NCBI GenBank assembly: GCA_030064845.1
Contig: JASJEC010000017.1
Location: forward strand, 1 to 64,000
DNA from: Kiloniellales bacterium
GTDB lineage: Bacteria; Pseudomonadota; Alphaproteobacteria; Kiloniellales; JAKSDN01
Direction: 5' to 3'
DNA length: 64,000 bases
Under the pieces are notes generated by a model, which was not told the DNA's origin, made no database searches, and saw only the letters and a list, made by a program, of their open reading frames with translations. The position numbers and the translations under genes were made by a program. Each line of letters opens with the position of its first letter. The stretch's first letter is position 1. Below, piece by piece: positions 45,300 to 54,645 of the stretch.

Positions 45300-46453
45300 G
45301 CGCTCTCTTCTTCCGCTAACTCGATCGGGCGCTGCTCAACCACGGTCAGGCCGTAGCCTTCGAGCCCGACGATGGTCCGCTGGGTGTTGGACAGCAGGAT
45401 CATGTCCTTGACCCCGAGATCCAGCAGGATCTGGGCACCGACACCATAGTCGCGCAACTCCTCCCGCGGCCCTTGGGTCCCCTGCATGCTGGCCTGCACG
45501 AAGTTCAGCAGGCTCTTCGGCGAGGGCTCTCTGATCAAAACCACGACGCCGCGTCCGGCCTTCTCGATCATCCGCATGGACTGGTGCAGCTCGCCGCCCT
45601 TGCTGCCCTCTTCCCGGCCTAGCACGTCGTTGAGGACATTGACCGCGTGCATGCGGACCAGAACCGGCTCGTCGGACGATAGGTCGCCCTTCCACAGCGC
45701 CAGGTGCTCGGCATAGGCGACCGTGTTGACGTAGACGGCCATGTTGAAATTGCCGCCGTAGCGGCTCGTGAAGCACGTCTCGGCCCGGCGCTCCACGATC
45801 CGGTCGTGACGTCGGCGATAGGCGATCAGATCGGCGATCGTCGCGATCTTAAGCCCGTGGCGCTGGCAGAACGCGATCAGGTCGTCGCGCCGGGCCATGC
45901 CGCCGTCGTCGTTCATGATCTCGCAGATGACGCCGGCCGGGGTCATCCCGGCGAGCCGGGCGATATCGACCGCGGCCTCGGTATGCCCGGTCCGCACCAG
46001 GACGCCGCCGTCGCGGGCCACCAGGGGAAAGACGTGGCCTGGCGTCACGATGTCCTCGTTGCCTTTGGACGGGTCGATCGCGGTGGCGATCGTATGGGCC
46101 CGGTCGGGCGCCGAGATGCCGGTGGTCACCCCTTCGCGGGCCTCTATCGACACGGTGAAGGCGGTCTGGTGGCGCGACTCGTTGCGCTGGGCCATGAGGG
46201 GCAGCTGCAGCTGGTCGACCCGTTCCCTGGTCATGGCGAGGCAGATCAGGCCGCGTCCGAACTTGGCCATGAAATTGATCGCCTCCGGCGTCGCCATCTG
46301 GGCCGGGATCACCAGGTCGCCCTCGTCCTCGCGATCCTCGTCGTCGACCAGCACGAACATGCGCCCGTTGCGCGCCTCTTCGATGATCGCGTCGATCGGG
46401 GACACAAGCTCCCGGAAGGTGACCCGCCAAGGGTCCAACTGCGGCTTCGCCAT
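45296..46453 (-). CDS. ribBA: RibB (DHBP synthase) fused to a degenerate GTP cyclohydrolase II domain
   Basis: The 385-residue protein has an intact N-terminal 3,4-dihydroxy-2-butanone-4-phosphate synthase (about 1-215), with VDDEDREDEGDLVIPA, RGLICLAM, VTPGHVFPL and RTGHTEAAVD. The C-terminal half (about 216-385) has the outline of GTP cyclohydrolase II but lacks the zinc Cys cluster. Where the family has Glu-Cys followed by Cys-x-Cys, this protein has VRMHAVNVLNDVLGREEG. The RQEGRG motif is replaced by LIREPSPKSLL. The second domain is probably inactive, so a separate RibA must exist elsewhere. The gene is four bases past ribE and overlaps ribH. Confidence 0.94.
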   Translation of the reverse strand: MAKPQLDPWRVTFRELVSPIDAIIEEARNGRMFVLVDDEDREDEGDLVIPAQMATPEAINFMAKFGRGLICLAMTRERVDQLQLPLMAQRNESRHQTAFTVSIEAREGVTTGISAPDRAHTIATAIDPSKGNEDIVTPGHVFPLVARDGGVLVRTGHTEAAVDIARLAGMTPAGVICEIMNDDGGMARRDDLIAFCQRHGLKIATIADLIAYRRRHDRIVERRAETCFTSRYGGNFNMAVYVNTVAYAEHLALWKGDLSSDEPVLVRMHAVNVLNDVLGREEGSKGGELHQSMRMIEKAGRGVVVLIREPSPKSLLNFVQASMQGTQGPREELRDYGVGAQILLDLGVKDMILLSNTQRTIVGLEGYGLTVVEQRPIELAEEESA

Positions 46454-46456
46454 CTT

Positions 46457-47059
46457 CTACGCCCTGTTCAAAAGCCGCTGAACGTAGCGCGCCAGGAGGT
46501 CGATTTCCAGGTTCACGCGCACGCCCGCCTCGAGGCTGCCCAGGGTGGTCCGCTCCGCTGTATGGGGAATGATGTTGACGCCGAAAACGACCGCGCCGTC
46601 CGCCTCGTCCCCGACCTCGTTAACCGTCAGCGAGACCCCGTCGAGCGCCAGCGAGCCCTTGGACGCGACGAAGCCCGCCAGCGCCGGCGGTGCCCGGAAG
46701 CGCAGCCGCAGGGAATCGCCTTCGGGCGCCCGGTCGATCAGGGTCGCCGTCCCGTCGACATGGCCGGAGACCAGGTGGCCGCCCAACTCGTCGCCCATGC
46801 AGAGCGCGCGTTCGAGGTTGACCACGCGGCCCGGCGTCCAGTCGCCAAGGGTGGTCAGGCCGAGGGTCTCGGCTGAGGCGTCGACCGCGAACCAGCCCGG
46901 GCCCTTGTCGACCACGGTCAGGCAGGTCCCCGAGCAGGCGATCGACGCGCCCAGCTCGATCGCCCCGGTGTCGTAGGCCGTCTCCAGCGTGAAGCGCGTA
47001 TCGCCGCGCTTCTCGACTTCCCGGACCCGCCCAAGGTCGGTGATGATTCCCGTGAACAT
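46457..47059 (-). CDS. ribE: Riboflavin synthase alpha chain
   Basis: The 200-residue protein has two lumazine-binding barrels: MFTGIITDLGRVREVEKRGD opens the first and LVSGHVDGTATL opens the second. The binding motifs SIACSGTCLTVV and GSLALDGVSLTVNEV are present. It dismutates two lumazines to riboflavin. ATG 47059 is the standard start, although the frame extends upstream. It lies between ribD and ribBA with very short gaps. Confidence 0.96.
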   Translation of the reverse strand: MFTGIITDLGRVREVEKRGDTRFTLETAYDTGAIELGASIACSGTCLTVVDKGPGWFAVDASAETLGLTTLGDWTPGRVVNLERALCMGDELGGHLVSGHVDGTATLIDRAPEGDSLRLRFRAPPALAGFVASKGSLALDGVSLTVNEVGDEADGAVVFGVNIIPHTAERTTLGSLEAGVRVNLEIDLLARYVQRLLNRA

Positions 47060-47069
47060 GGCGGAATAC

Positions 47070-48149
47070 CTATAGGCAGCGGCGGTAGGTTTCCACCCCA
47101 TCGTCGCCGGCCTGGCCGCTCTCGACCAGCTCGAAGCGGGGCGCGCCGTCAAGGCCGGCCAGGCCCAGCGCCGCTACCGCGCTTGTGCCGTCGCCGCCGA
47201 TGATCTTGGGCGCGCGAAACCAAACGAGGCGATCGACCAGATCCCGGCGCAGCAAGGCTGCCGCCAGCCGTCCCCCGCCCTCGACCAGAAGGCTGTTGAG
47301 GCCGCGTTGGCCGAGCGCCTCGAGCAGGCCGACCAGGCAGGGATGGCCGCCATCGTCCGCCGCCAGGCGCAGCACCTCGCAGCCGGCCGCGGTAACGGCG
47401 GCGGCCGCCGCCTCGTCGGCGGTATCCGTGGCGACCACCAGGGTCGCCTGGACCCGGCTGCGGGCGACCAGGTCGTGCTCCAGGGGCAGTCGGAGCCGAC
47501 TGTCCAGAACGATGCGCAGGGGCTTGCGGCCGGCCAAGCCGGGCAGCCGCACGTCCAGGCGAGGATCGTCCAGGAGCGCCGTCGCGCCGCCGACCATAAC
47601 CGCGTCGTGCCGCGCGCGGAGCAGGTGGCCGCGCGCCCGGGCCTCGGGTCCGGTGATCCAGCGGCTCTCGCCCTCGGCGGTGGCGATCCGGCCGTCCAGG
47701 GTCGTGGCGAGCTTGAGGGTTACGAGCGGCCGCCCTTCGGTCTGGCGTAGGAGGTAGCCGGCGTTGACCTCGGCGGCCGCCTCGGCCAGCAGCCCGACCG
47801 AGACCTCGAGGCCCGCCGCCCGAAGCGCCGCGGTCCCCGCGCCGGCGACCCGCGGATCCGGATCTTCCAGGGCGATCAGACAGCGCGTGACGCCGGCAGC
47901 GATCAGAGCGTCGCAGCACGGCGGGGTCTTGCCGTGGTGAGAACAGGGCTCCAGGGATACGTAAGCCGTGGCGCCCCGTGCGGCGTCGCCGGCCCGCCGC
48001 AGCGCCTCGGTCTCGGCATGGGGGCGCCCGCCCGGCTGGGTCCAGCCGCGTCCGACGACACGGCCGTCGCGGACCAGGACGCAGCCGACCGCCGGATTGG
48101 GCGCGACCTGCCCGAGGCCGCGCCTGGCCAGAGCCAGCGCCGCCGCCAT
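47070..48149 (-). CDS. ribD: Riboflavin biosynthesis deaminase/reductase
   Basis: The 359-residue protein has an N-terminal deaminase with the zinc ligands HAETEAL and SLEPCSHHGKTPPC. A C-terminal reductase follows (LKLATTLDGRIATAEGES, DAVMVGGATALLDDPRLDVR, LLVEGGGRLAAALL). It performs the second and third steps from the GTP ring-opening product. ATG 48149 with GGAG before it is chosen; the frame continues to 48227 inside the nrdR end. It follows nrdR by 19 bases. Confidence 0.95.
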   Translation of the reverse strand: MAAALALARRGLGQVAPNPAVGCVLVRDGRVVGRGWTQPGGRPHAETEALRRAGDAARGATAYVSLEPCSHHGKTPPCCDALIAAGVTRCLIALEDPDPRVAGAGTAALRAAGLEVSVGLLAEAAAEVNAGYLLRQTEGRPLVTLKLATTLDGRIATAEGESRWITGPEARARGHLLRARHDAVMVGGATALLDDPRLDVRLPGLAGRKPLRIVLDSRLRLPLEHDLVARSRVQATLVVATDTADEAAAAAVTAAGCEVLRLAADDGGHPCLVGLLEALGQRGLNSLLVEGGGRLAAALLRRDLVDRLVWFRAPKIIGGDGTSAVAALGLAGLDGAPRFELVESGQAGDDGVETYRRCL

Positions 48150-48168
48150 GTGGCTCCGGTCCTGTTTG

Positions 48169-48630
48169 TCAGTCGCCGTCTTCGCCGCCGAGCTTCTCAA
48201 TAAAGGCCTCGAAGTCACGAACTTCATGGAAGTTTCGATAGACCGAGGCGAAGCGGACGTAGGCGACCTGGTCGAGGCTGGCCAGGGCGTCCATGACCAG
48301 TTCGCCGATCACCTGGCTCTTGATCTCCGCTTCGCCCGAGCTCTCAAGACGGCGCACGATGCTGTTGACGACCCGTTCGATGCGCTCGCCATCGACCGGA
48401 CGCTTCTGCAGCGCGATGTTCATCGAGCGAAGAAGCTTGTCCCGGTCAAAGGCCTGCCGCTGGCCGGTGGTCTTGACCACCGTCAGCTCGCGCAGCTGGA
48501 CCCGCTCGAAAGTGGTGAAGCGGGCGCCGCAGTTGGGGCACTGCCGCCGCCGACGGATCGCGGAGTTGTCCTCCGTCGGCCGCGAGTCTTTGACCTGCGT
48601 GTCTTCGTTTCCGCAGAACGGGCAGCGCAT
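48169..48630 (-). CDS. nrdR: Transcriptional repressor NrdR
   Basis: The 153-residue protein has an N-terminal zinc ribbon ([19 protein letters not shown] with [13 protein letters not shown]) and an ATP-cone domain ([31 protein letters not shown]). It represses ribonucleotide reductase genes by sensing ATP/dATP. It lies between glyA and ribD, the common alphaproteobacterial order, although no nrd gene is in view. Confidence 0.96.
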   Translation of the reverse strand: MRCPFCGNEDTQVKDSRPTEDNSAIRRRRQCPNCGARFTTFERVQLRELTVVKTTGQRQAFDRDKLLRSMNIALQKRPVDGERIERVVNSIVRRLESSGEAEIKSQVIGELVMDALASLDQVAYVRFASVYRNFHEVRDFEAFIEKLGGEDGD

Positions 48631-48670
48631 CGTGACTGGGCTCTACTAGGCGATCGGCTTCAGTTGTCCC

Positions 48671-49975
48671 CTAGAGGTTGGGGTAGATCGGGAACCGCCG
48701 GCACAAGGCGCGGACTTCCTCGCGCACCGCCGCCTCCGTGGCCCCGTTGTCTTCGGGATTGGCCGCGAGCCCGTCGAGCACCTGGCTGATCAGCTCGCCG
48801 ACCTTGCGAAACTCGGCCGGCCCGAAGCCGCGGGTGGTCGCCGCCGGTGTGCCCAGACGGATGCCCGAGGTCACCATCGGCTTCTCCGGATCGAAGGGCA
48901 CGCCGTTCTTGTTGCAGGTGATGCCGGCCCGGTCGAGGCTGAGCTCGGCGTCCCGGCCGGTGAGCCCCTTGGGCCGCAGGTCGACCAGCATGAGGTGGGT
49001 ATCGGTGCCGCCGGAGACCATGTCGCAGCCGTTCTCCACGAGGACCGAGGCGAGCACCTTGGCGTTCTCGACGACCGTGCTGCAGTAGGCCCGGAAACTG
49101 GGCTTCAGCGCCTCGCCGAAGGCCGCCGCCTTCGCCGCGATCACGTGCATCAGGGGGCCGCCCTGAAGGCCCGGGAAGAGCGCGGAATTGATCTTCTTGC
49201 CGATGTCCAGGTCGTTCGTCAGCACCATGCCGCCCCGGCCGCCGCGCAGCGTCTTGTGGGTGGTCGAGGTCACGACGTCGGCGTGCGGCAGCGGGCTGGG
49301 ATGCACGCCGGCGGCCACCAGGCCTGAGAAGTGGGCCATGTCGACGTGGAACAGCGCGCCGACCTCCTTGGCGATGCGCGCAAAGCGCTCGAAGTCGATG
49401 ATCCGGGGATAGGCCGAACCGCCGGCGATGATCATGCGCGGTTTGTGCTCCCTGGCCAGCGCCTCGACCTCGTCGAAGTCGATCAGGCCGTCCTCCTTGC
49501 GCACGCCGTACTGTACCGCATTGAACCACTTGCCAGAGAGATTGGGCGCGGCGCCGTGGGTCAGGTGTCCGCCCGCCGAGAGCGACATCCCGAGGATGGT
49601 GTCGCCCGGCTTGCAGAGCGCCAGCATGACGCACTGGTTGGCCTGCGCGCCAGAGTGCGGCTGCACGTTGGCGAACTCGCAGTCGTACAGCTTCTTGACC
49701 CGGTCGATCGCGAGCTGCTCGGCCACGTCGACGAACTCGCAGCCGCCGTAATAGCGGCGCCCCGGATAGCCTTCGGCGTATTTGTTGGTCAGCACCGAGC
49801 CCTGGGCCTCCAGAACGGCGCTGGAGACGATGTTCTCGGAGGCGATCAGCTCGATCTGCTCCTGCTGGCGCTGCAACTCGGCGCGAACAGCGGCGGCGAG
49901 TTCCGGGTCGCTCTCGGCGAGGCTGGCGGAGAAGAAGCCGCCGTCTACGAATTCGCGGGCATCTGCTAGGCTCAT
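48671..49975 (-). CDS. glyA: Serine hydroxymethyltransferase
   Basis: The 434-residue PLP enzyme has [36 protein letters not shown], the substrate loop HLTHGA and the PLP Lys in [17 protein letters not shown]. It interconverts serine and glycine while charging tetrahydrofolate. ATG 49975 (MSLADAREF) is chosen over the upstream extension. It follows rpiB by 25 bases and precedes nrdR by 40, so the three may be one transcript. Confidence 0.97.
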   Translation of the reverse strand: MSLADAREFVDGGFFSASLAESDPELAAAVRAELQRQQEQIELIASENIVSSAVLEAQGSVLTNKYAEGYPGRRYYGGCEFVDVAEQLAIDRVKKLYDCEFANVQPHSGAQANQCVMLALCKPGDTILGMSLSAGGHLTHGAAPNLSGKWFNAVQYGVRKEDGLIDFDEVEALAREHKPRMIIAGGSAYPRIIDFERFARIAKEVGALFHVDMAHFSGLVAAGVHPSPLPHADVVTSTTHKTLRGGRGGMVLTNDLDIGKKINSALFPGLQGGPLMHVIAAKAAAFGEALKPSFRAYCSTVVENAKVLASVLVENGCDMVSGGTDTHLMLVDLRPKGLTGRDAELSLDRAGITCNKNGVPFDPEKPMVTSGIRLGTPAATTRGFGPAEFRKVGELISQVLDGLAANPEDNGATEAAVREEVRALCRRFPIYPNL

Positions 49976-50000
49976 GGTCGTTCCCTCTAGTCTCCTGACC

Positions 50001-50450
50001 TTACGCGGTCTCAAATGAGTCGATCTTGGCGATCCGCCGCTCGTGGCGGCCGCCTTCAAACTCGGTCTCGAGAAAGGTCCTGAGACAGCCCTTCGCCACC
50101 TCGGACCCGATCAATCGTTCCCCCAGCGCCAAGACATTGGCATCATTGTGTTGCCGCGCCAAGCGCGTGGAGGTCTCGTCGTGACAGACCGCCGCCCGGA
50201 TTCCGCGGTGGCGATTGGCGGCCATGGCGATGCCGATCCCCGTTCCGCAGACCAAGACGCCCACCTCGGCCCGACCGGCGCCGATCGCCTGAGCGACCGC
50301 CGCGGCGAAATCCGGATAGTCGACCGAGTCGAGAGTGTCTGTCCCCATATCCAATACGTCGCGCCCGAGCGCGCGGATTTCCGCCGCGAGCAGAGTCTTC
50401 ATTTGAAAGCCCGCATGGTCGGACGCGATGGCAATCGGCTTTTCGGTCAT
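50001..50450 (-). CDS. rpiB: Ribose-5-phosphate isomerase B
   Basis: The 149-residue protein has [24 protein letters not shown], the catalytic-Cys motif [15 protein letters not shown] and [15 protein letters not shown]. It interconverts ribose-5-phosphate and ribulose-5-phosphate. The start ATG 50450 fits the family; the longer frame upstream is Arg/Pro-rich and unlikely. It precedes glyA, a common pairing. Confidence 0.95.
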   Translation of the reverse strand: MTEKPIAIASDHAGFQMKTLLAAEIRALGRDVLDMGTDTLDSVDYPDFAAAVAQAIGAGRAEVGVLVCGTGIGIAMAANRHRGIRAAVCHDETSTRLARQHNDANVLALGERLIGSEVAKGCLRTFLETEFEGGRHERRIAKIDSFETA

Positions 50451-50816
50451 GTCACGATCCTGACTGCCGCACCCGAGACCGTCTCGGCAGCCGGGCTGAA
50501 GCCCGCGCACCCCGGCAGGAGGCGGGACGCTACCATATGTGACGTGCCCGCGAAAGCCCGCCACTAGCTGTTGGATCGGCCGCGTGCCGGCGGGGCGGAG
50601 GGCGAGAAGAGCCGTCGGCGATCGGCGCGGCCCGACGGGAAAGACCCCACCCCCAACCAAGCACTGTTTTTGCGCTATATTGGGCCTTGTGCCCCGGTCT
50701 CTTTCTCACCAGAGGTTTCTACTGATTTTTCCTTGCGCCCTGTAAGGCGATCATTTGCAAGGAAATAAATCATTATTTGGTTTCGCTCGATTTTCGTTTG
50801 ACACAAAGGAATTCAG
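50451..50816. other. Divergent intergenic region with AT-rich repeats upstream of mucR
   Basis: These 366 bases hold the promoters of rpiB (minus) and mucR (plus). The left part is GC-rich; the right part from about 50660 is AT-rich. CCTTGC at 50731-50736 pairs with GCAAGG at 50757-50762, with a small GCC/GGC hairpin inside. AAATAA and TTATTT at 50763-50778 form another inverted repeat. MucR-family proteins bind AT-rich sites and often repress themselves, so these repeats are candidate autoregulatory sites. Confidence 0.5.
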
Positions 50817-51299
50817 GTGTACTTTCGAAAACTTGACAATGAAATTTTTGCAAGAGTGCAAGCAATGACCTCAAATGAAGGGGACTTGGTATCTCCGGCG
50901 GAGTTACTGCGCATGACTTCGGACGTCGTAGCCGCCTATGTAAGAAATAATACTTTAAAGACGGCCGAGCTCGGCAGCGTCATCGAGACTGTCCACGGTT
51001 CGCTCTCGAACTTGAACGGAGCGCCCTCCCCCAAGCCGGAGGAGCAGAAGCCGGCGGTCTCGATCCGGCGCTCGGTGACCCCCGATTACATCGTCTGTCT
51101 GGAGGACGGGAAAAAGCTGAAGATGCTGAAGCGGCATCTCAGGACCACCTACGACATGTCGCCCGAGGAGTACCGGAGCAAATGGGGGCTGCCCGCCGAC
51201 TACCCGATGGTGGCGCCGAACTACGCCCGGCAGCGCTCGGACTTCGCCAAGAAGATCGGTCTCGGCCGGGACGCCAAGAAGCGCGGCGGGCGCCGCTGA
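50817..51299 (+). CDS. mucR: MucR/Ros-family regulator with an altered zinc site
   Basis: The 160-residue protein has the MucR N-terminal oligomerisation segment (MTSDVVAAYVRNN) and the Ros/MucR zinc-finger region (YIVCLEDGKKLKMLKRHL), then the conserved YDMSPEEYRSKWGLP. The usual ligand set is Cys, Cys or Asp, His, His. Here Cys 94, Asp 97 and His 107 are present, but the fourth ligand position holds Thr 111 (HLRTTY instead of HLRTHY). MucR proteins are H-NS-like global regulators of exopolysaccharide, cell cycle and virulence genes. The start is GTG 50817 with AAAGGA; ATG 50865 is an alternative closer to the family N-terminus. Confidence 0.9.
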   Translation: MYFRKLDNEIFARVQAMTSNEGDLVSPAELLRMTSDVVAAYVRNNTLKTAELGSVIETVHGSLSNLNGAPSPKPEEQKPAVSIRRSVTPDYIVCLEDGKKLKMLKRHLRTTYDMSPEEYRSKWGLPADYPMVAPNYARQRSDFAKKIGLGRDAKKRGGRR

Positions 51300-51330
51300 A
51301 CCGCTCGGTTGGCAGGGTTCCGCCGATCTC

Positions 51331-51564
51331 CTAGCGGTATCGGCGCGGGCCGCCGCCGTTGGTCTGGCCGGCTTTGCGCCCCAGCACGAACTCGAGCTTG
51401 CGGATGGCCTGACGCTGCAGGGCTTCCTCGCCTGCCGCGGGATCGCCGACGATCGACACTTCGGTCAGGGAAACTGGATCGACCGCCGAGACCTTGACGT
51501 AGGCGCCGACCGGGTGGAATTCGATCAGGACTTCCTGCAACTGGGAGGTGGGGAGCCGGGGCAT
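51331..51564 (-). CDS. DUF6898-like small protein
   Basis: The 77-residue protein has EVLIEFHPVGAYVKVSAVDP and EVSIVGDPAAGEEALQRQAI, then RKLEFVLGRK. This resembles a small cytoplasmic family seen in many alphaproteobacteria (DUF6898) with no known function. It is convergent with mucR, ending 32 bases after it, and divergent from the glutaryl-CoA dehydrogenase gene. Confidence 0.7.
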   Translation of the reverse strand: MPRLPTSQLQEVLIEFHPVGAYVKVSAVDPVSLTEVSIVGDPAAGEEALQRQAIRKLEFVLGRKAGQTNGGGPRRYR

Positions 51565-51700
51565 GGGGCCGATCCTTTCGGGCCGATTTCAAGAAATCGT
51601 TAACGCCGCCGCACCGTGCCTTGTTGCTTGATGCTTTTCCGCCAAGGGCAATCGACTATGATAGCGGCGGCTCAAGACCAGCATTCCGAGAGGTTCAAAG

Positions 51701-52936
51701 ATGTCCGCCGCCGAAAGCGCTGTGCAGACCGCACCGGCCGCCGCCCCCGCGTCCACCAAAGCGAGCTTCGCCTGGGAAGACCCGCTGCTGCTCGATGACC
51801 AGCTGAACGAGGAGGAGCGCATGCTGCGCGACGCGGCGCGCGACTATTGCCAGGACAAGCTCATGCCCCGGATCCTCGAAGCCAACCGCCACGAACGCTT
51901 CGACCCCGAAGTCATGCGCGAGATGGGCGAGCTCGGGCTGCTCGGGCCGACCATTCCCGAAGCCTACGGCGGCGCCGGCGTCAACCACGTCAGCTACGGC
52001 CTGATCGCACGCGAGGTCGAGCGGGTCGACAGCGCCTACCGCTCGGCCATGAGCGTCCAGTCCAGCCTGGTCATGCACCCGATCTTCGCCTACGGCACCG
52101 AGGAGCACCGCCGCAAGTATCTGCCGCGGCTGGCCACGGCCGAGTTGGTCGGCTGCTTCGGGCTGACCGAGCCGGACCACGGCTCGGATGCCGGCGGCAT
52201 GAAGACCCGCGCCCGCAAGGTCGACGGCGGTTACCGCATCACCGGCAGCAAGATGTGGATCACCAACTCCCCGGTGGCCGACATCCTGATCGTCTGGGCC
52301 AAGAGCGACCCCGACGGCAAGATCCGCGGCTTCATCCTGGAGCGCGGCATGGAGGGCCTCTCGACCCCGAAGATCGAAGGCAAGTTCTCGCTGCGCGCCT
52401 CGGTCACCGGCGAGATCGTCATGGACGAGGTCTTCGTGCCGGAAGAGAACCTGCTGCCCGGCGTCGAGGGGCTGAAGGGCCCGTTCGGCTGTCTCAACAA
52501 GGCGCGCTTCGGCATCTCCTGGGGCGCCCTGGGGGCGGCGGAGTTCTGCTGGCACGCGGCCCGTCAGTACACCCTCGACCGCAAGCAGTTCGGCCGGCCC
52601 CTGGCCGCCAACCAGCTGATCCAGAAGAAGCTCGCCGACATGCAGACGGAAATCGCGGTCGGGCTCCAGGCGGTGCTGCGGCTCGGACGTCTGCTCGACG
52701 AGGGGCGCGCCGCCCCCGAGATCATCTCGCTGTGCAAGCGCAACTCCTGCGGCAAGGCCCTGGAGATCGCACGAACGGCGCGCGACATGCACGGCGGAAA
52801 CGGCGTGGCAGACGAGTACCACGTAATCCGCCACGTCATGAACCTGGAGGCGGTGAATACCTACGAGGGCACGCACGACATCCACGCCCTGATACTGGGC
52901 CGGGCCCAGACCGGACTCCAGGCCTTCACCGGCTGA
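51701..52936 (+). CDS. gcdH: Glutaryl-CoA dehydrogenase
   Basis: The 411-residue acyl-CoA dehydrogenase has the FAD-binding stretch [41 protein letters not shown] and the catalytic Glu in [17 protein letters not shown]. The sequence matches glutaryl-CoA dehydrogenases, which oxidise and decarboxylate glutaryl-CoA to crotonyl-CoA in lysine/tryptophan degradation. A short Ala-rich N-terminal tail precedes the conserved part. It stands alone, with no CoA-transferase nearby. An LdtR-like regulator gene lies convergent 115 bases downstream. Confidence 0.93.
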   Translation: MSAAESAVQTAPAAAPASTKASFAWEDPLLLDDQLNEEERMLRDAARDYCQDKLMPRILEANRHERFDPEVMREMGELGLLGPTIPEAYGGAGVNHVSYGLIAREVERVDSAYRSAMSVQSSLVMHPIFAYGTEEHRRKYLPRLATAELVGCFGLTEPDHGSDAGGMKTRARKVDGGYRITGSKMWITNSPVADILIVWAKSDPDGKIRGFILERGMEGLSTPKIEGKFSLRASVTGEIVMDEVFVPEENLLPGVEGLKGPFGCLNKARFGISWGALGAAEFCWHAARQYTLDRKQFGRPLAANQLIQKKLADMQTEIAVGLQAVLRLGRLLDEGRAAPEIISLCKRNSCGKALEIARTARDMHGGNGVADEYHVIRHVMNLEAVNTYEGTHDIHALILGRAQTGLQAFTG

Positions 52937-53051
52937 CCGCCGGTTCCAGGCGGGTAGCGCCCACGCGAACGGCTCGGATCGACCCGAGCCGTCACCTGGT
53001 TGGTTGACGAATGATCGCTGAGAAAGGACGGCTGCGCCGTCCGCAGTGTCT

Positions 53052-53522
53052 CTACGCGGCGGCCGGACTGGCGACGCCGTAGCGGTGCGGCGTGGCCCAG
53101 AATTGGCCGAGGCGCCGCAGCGTGGAATTGGCGCCGTCGAGGGTGTCCGCAGAGAGCTGGGCGTCGTCGAGCATCCCCGACTGGGCCTGGAACAGCTGGT
53201 CGAGCTGGCGCGAGATGGCCAGGCCCTTCTCGGCGGCCCGGACGTGGAAGGACCGGCGGTCGTGGGGCGAGCGCTCCTGGATCAGATAGCCGTTCTCGAC
53301 CATCTTCTTGACGTTGTAGGAGACGTTCGAACCCAGGTAGTAGCCGCGCTGGGTCAGCTCGCCCACCGTCAGCTCCTCCTCGCCGATGTTGAACAGGATC
53401 AGCGCCTGGACGTTGTTCAGGTCGCGGACGCCGATGCGGTCAAGCTCAGCCTTGACGACTTCGAGGCACTGGCGGTGCAGGCGTTCGATTAGCGAAATCG
53501 TTTCCAGGTATGCTGTCTTCAC
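53052..53522 (-). CDS. LdtR-like MarR-family regulator
   Basis: The 156-residue protein has a MarR winged-helix core (LNNVQALILFNIGEEELTVG, LTQRGYYLGSNVSYNVKKMV, GYLIQERSPHDRRSFHVRA). The N-terminus YLETISLIERLHRQCLEVVK matches the alphaproteobacterial LdtR group, regulators of L,D-transpeptidase and osmotic stress genes. The GTG at 53522 has GGGAG at good spacing and gives the LdtR-like start; the frame also begins with GTG at 53561. No ldt gene is adjacent, so the target here is not known. Confidence 0.88.
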   Translation of the reverse strand: MKTAYLETISLIERLHRQCLEVVKAELDRIGVRDLNNVQALILFNIGEEELTVGELTQRGYYLGSNVSYNVKKMVENGYLIQERSPHDRRSFHVRAAEKGLAISRQLDQLFQAQSGMLDDAQLSADTLDGANSTLRRLGQFWATPHRYGVASPAAA

Positions 53523-53649
53523 GACCGACTCCCACGACTCATTGGTTCCTGCTCGGATCACCGCTGGGTGAAACCAAAATCATGGTAGTCTCAGGTCGGT
53601 TAAAGAGCGCTTAAACGCGCTAAATTTACGCCTAATTCCCTGGACAGGC

Positions 53650-54537
53650 TCACTTTCCTGCGATCAATCTGATGATCGCCGAGTAGTCGAGCTCGCCCTG
53701 CCCGCTGTTTACCATAACCGTGTAGAGGGCGGCCGCTGCGGCGCCCAATGGCGTCGCGACCCCGGCCTCGCTCGCGGCGGTCTGGGACAGCTTCAGGTCC
53801 TTCTGCATCATCGCGGCGGCGAAGCCCGGCTGGTAATTCCGGTTGGCGGCCGAGGTCTCAACGATTCCCGGCACCGGCAGGTGATTCAACATGGCCCAGC
53901 AGGAGCCCGAGGAGACCGAGCTGATGTCGAACAGCTTGCGGTGCTCCAGACCCAGGCCCTCGGCCAGGTTGAAGGCCTCGGAGATGCCGACCATGGTGAT
54001 GCCCAGGATCATGTTGTTGCAGACCTTGGCGGCCTGGCCGGTTCCGGGACCGCCGGCGTGGACCACGTTGCGGCCCATGATCTCCAGGAAGGGCTTGGCC
54101 CGCTCGAAGGCGGCCTCCGGCCCGCCGCACATGAAGGTCAGGGTGCCTGCGTCGGCGCCCGCCACCCCGCCGGAAACCGGCGCGTCGATCATCAGGTGGC
54201 CGGCCGCGGCAGCGGCCTCGTGGACCGCGCGGGCGCTGGCCACGTCGATGGTCGAACTGTCTATCATCAGGCTGCCCGACGCCGCCTTGGCGACCAGCCC
54301 CTCCGGGCCGAGATAGCTGCTCCGGACGTGTTCGCCGGCCGGCAGCATGGTGACCACCACCTCGGCGCCGGCGACCGCGTCGGCGGCGCTGGCCGCGCTC
54401 TTCACCCCGGCCGCGGCGGCCGCCTCGACCGCCGCCGGCACGACATCGAACCCGGTCACGCCGTGTCCGGCCGCGACCAGGTTCCTGGCCATGGGCCCGC
54501 CCATGTTGCCGAGACCGATGAATGCGATCGATGCCAT
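53650..54537 (-). CDS. mmsB: 3-hydroxyisobutyrate dehydrogenase
   Basis: The 295-residue protein has the NAD-binding GLGNMGGPMARNLVAAGHGV, the substrate-binding DAPVSGGVAGADAGTLTFM, and the catalytic Lys in GTGQAAKVCNNMILG. It oxidises 3-hydroxyisobutyrate to methylmalonate semialdehyde in valine degradation. The valine genes for isobutyryl-CoA dehydrogenase and HIBYL-CoA hydrolase lie upstream on the same strand, separated by a vWA lipoprotein gene. No mmsA is in the window. Confidence 0.95.
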   Translation of the reverse strand: MASIAFIGLGNMGGPMARNLVAAGHGVTGFDVVPAAVEAAAAAGVKSAASAADAVAGAEVVVTMLPAGEHVRSSYLGPEGLVAKAASGSLMIDSSTIDVASARAVHEAAAAAGHLMIDAPVSGGVAGADAGTLTFMCGGPEAAFERAKPFLEIMGRNVVHAGGPGTGQAAKVCNNMILGITMVGISEAFNLAEGLGLEHRKLFDISSVSSGSCWAMLNHLPVPGIVETSAANRNYQPGFAAAMMQKDLKLSQTAASEAGVATPLGAAAAALYTVMVNSGQGELDYSAIIRLIAGK

Positions 54538-54645
54538 GGTTCTCTCCCCCTCGGATCACTCCCTGCGCCGGCAGCTTAGACAAAAGAGCCGACGCTGTCG
54601 CGGTTCAGGCCCCGCGACAGCGCCAAACCTAAGACCCTGGTCGCC

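Noticed and set aside
50798-50803. TTGACA just before mucR as a -35 box
   Set aside because: The matching -10 region would fall inside the gene and is poor (ACTTTC), so it is more likely chance or, at best, a promoter for the internal ATG.
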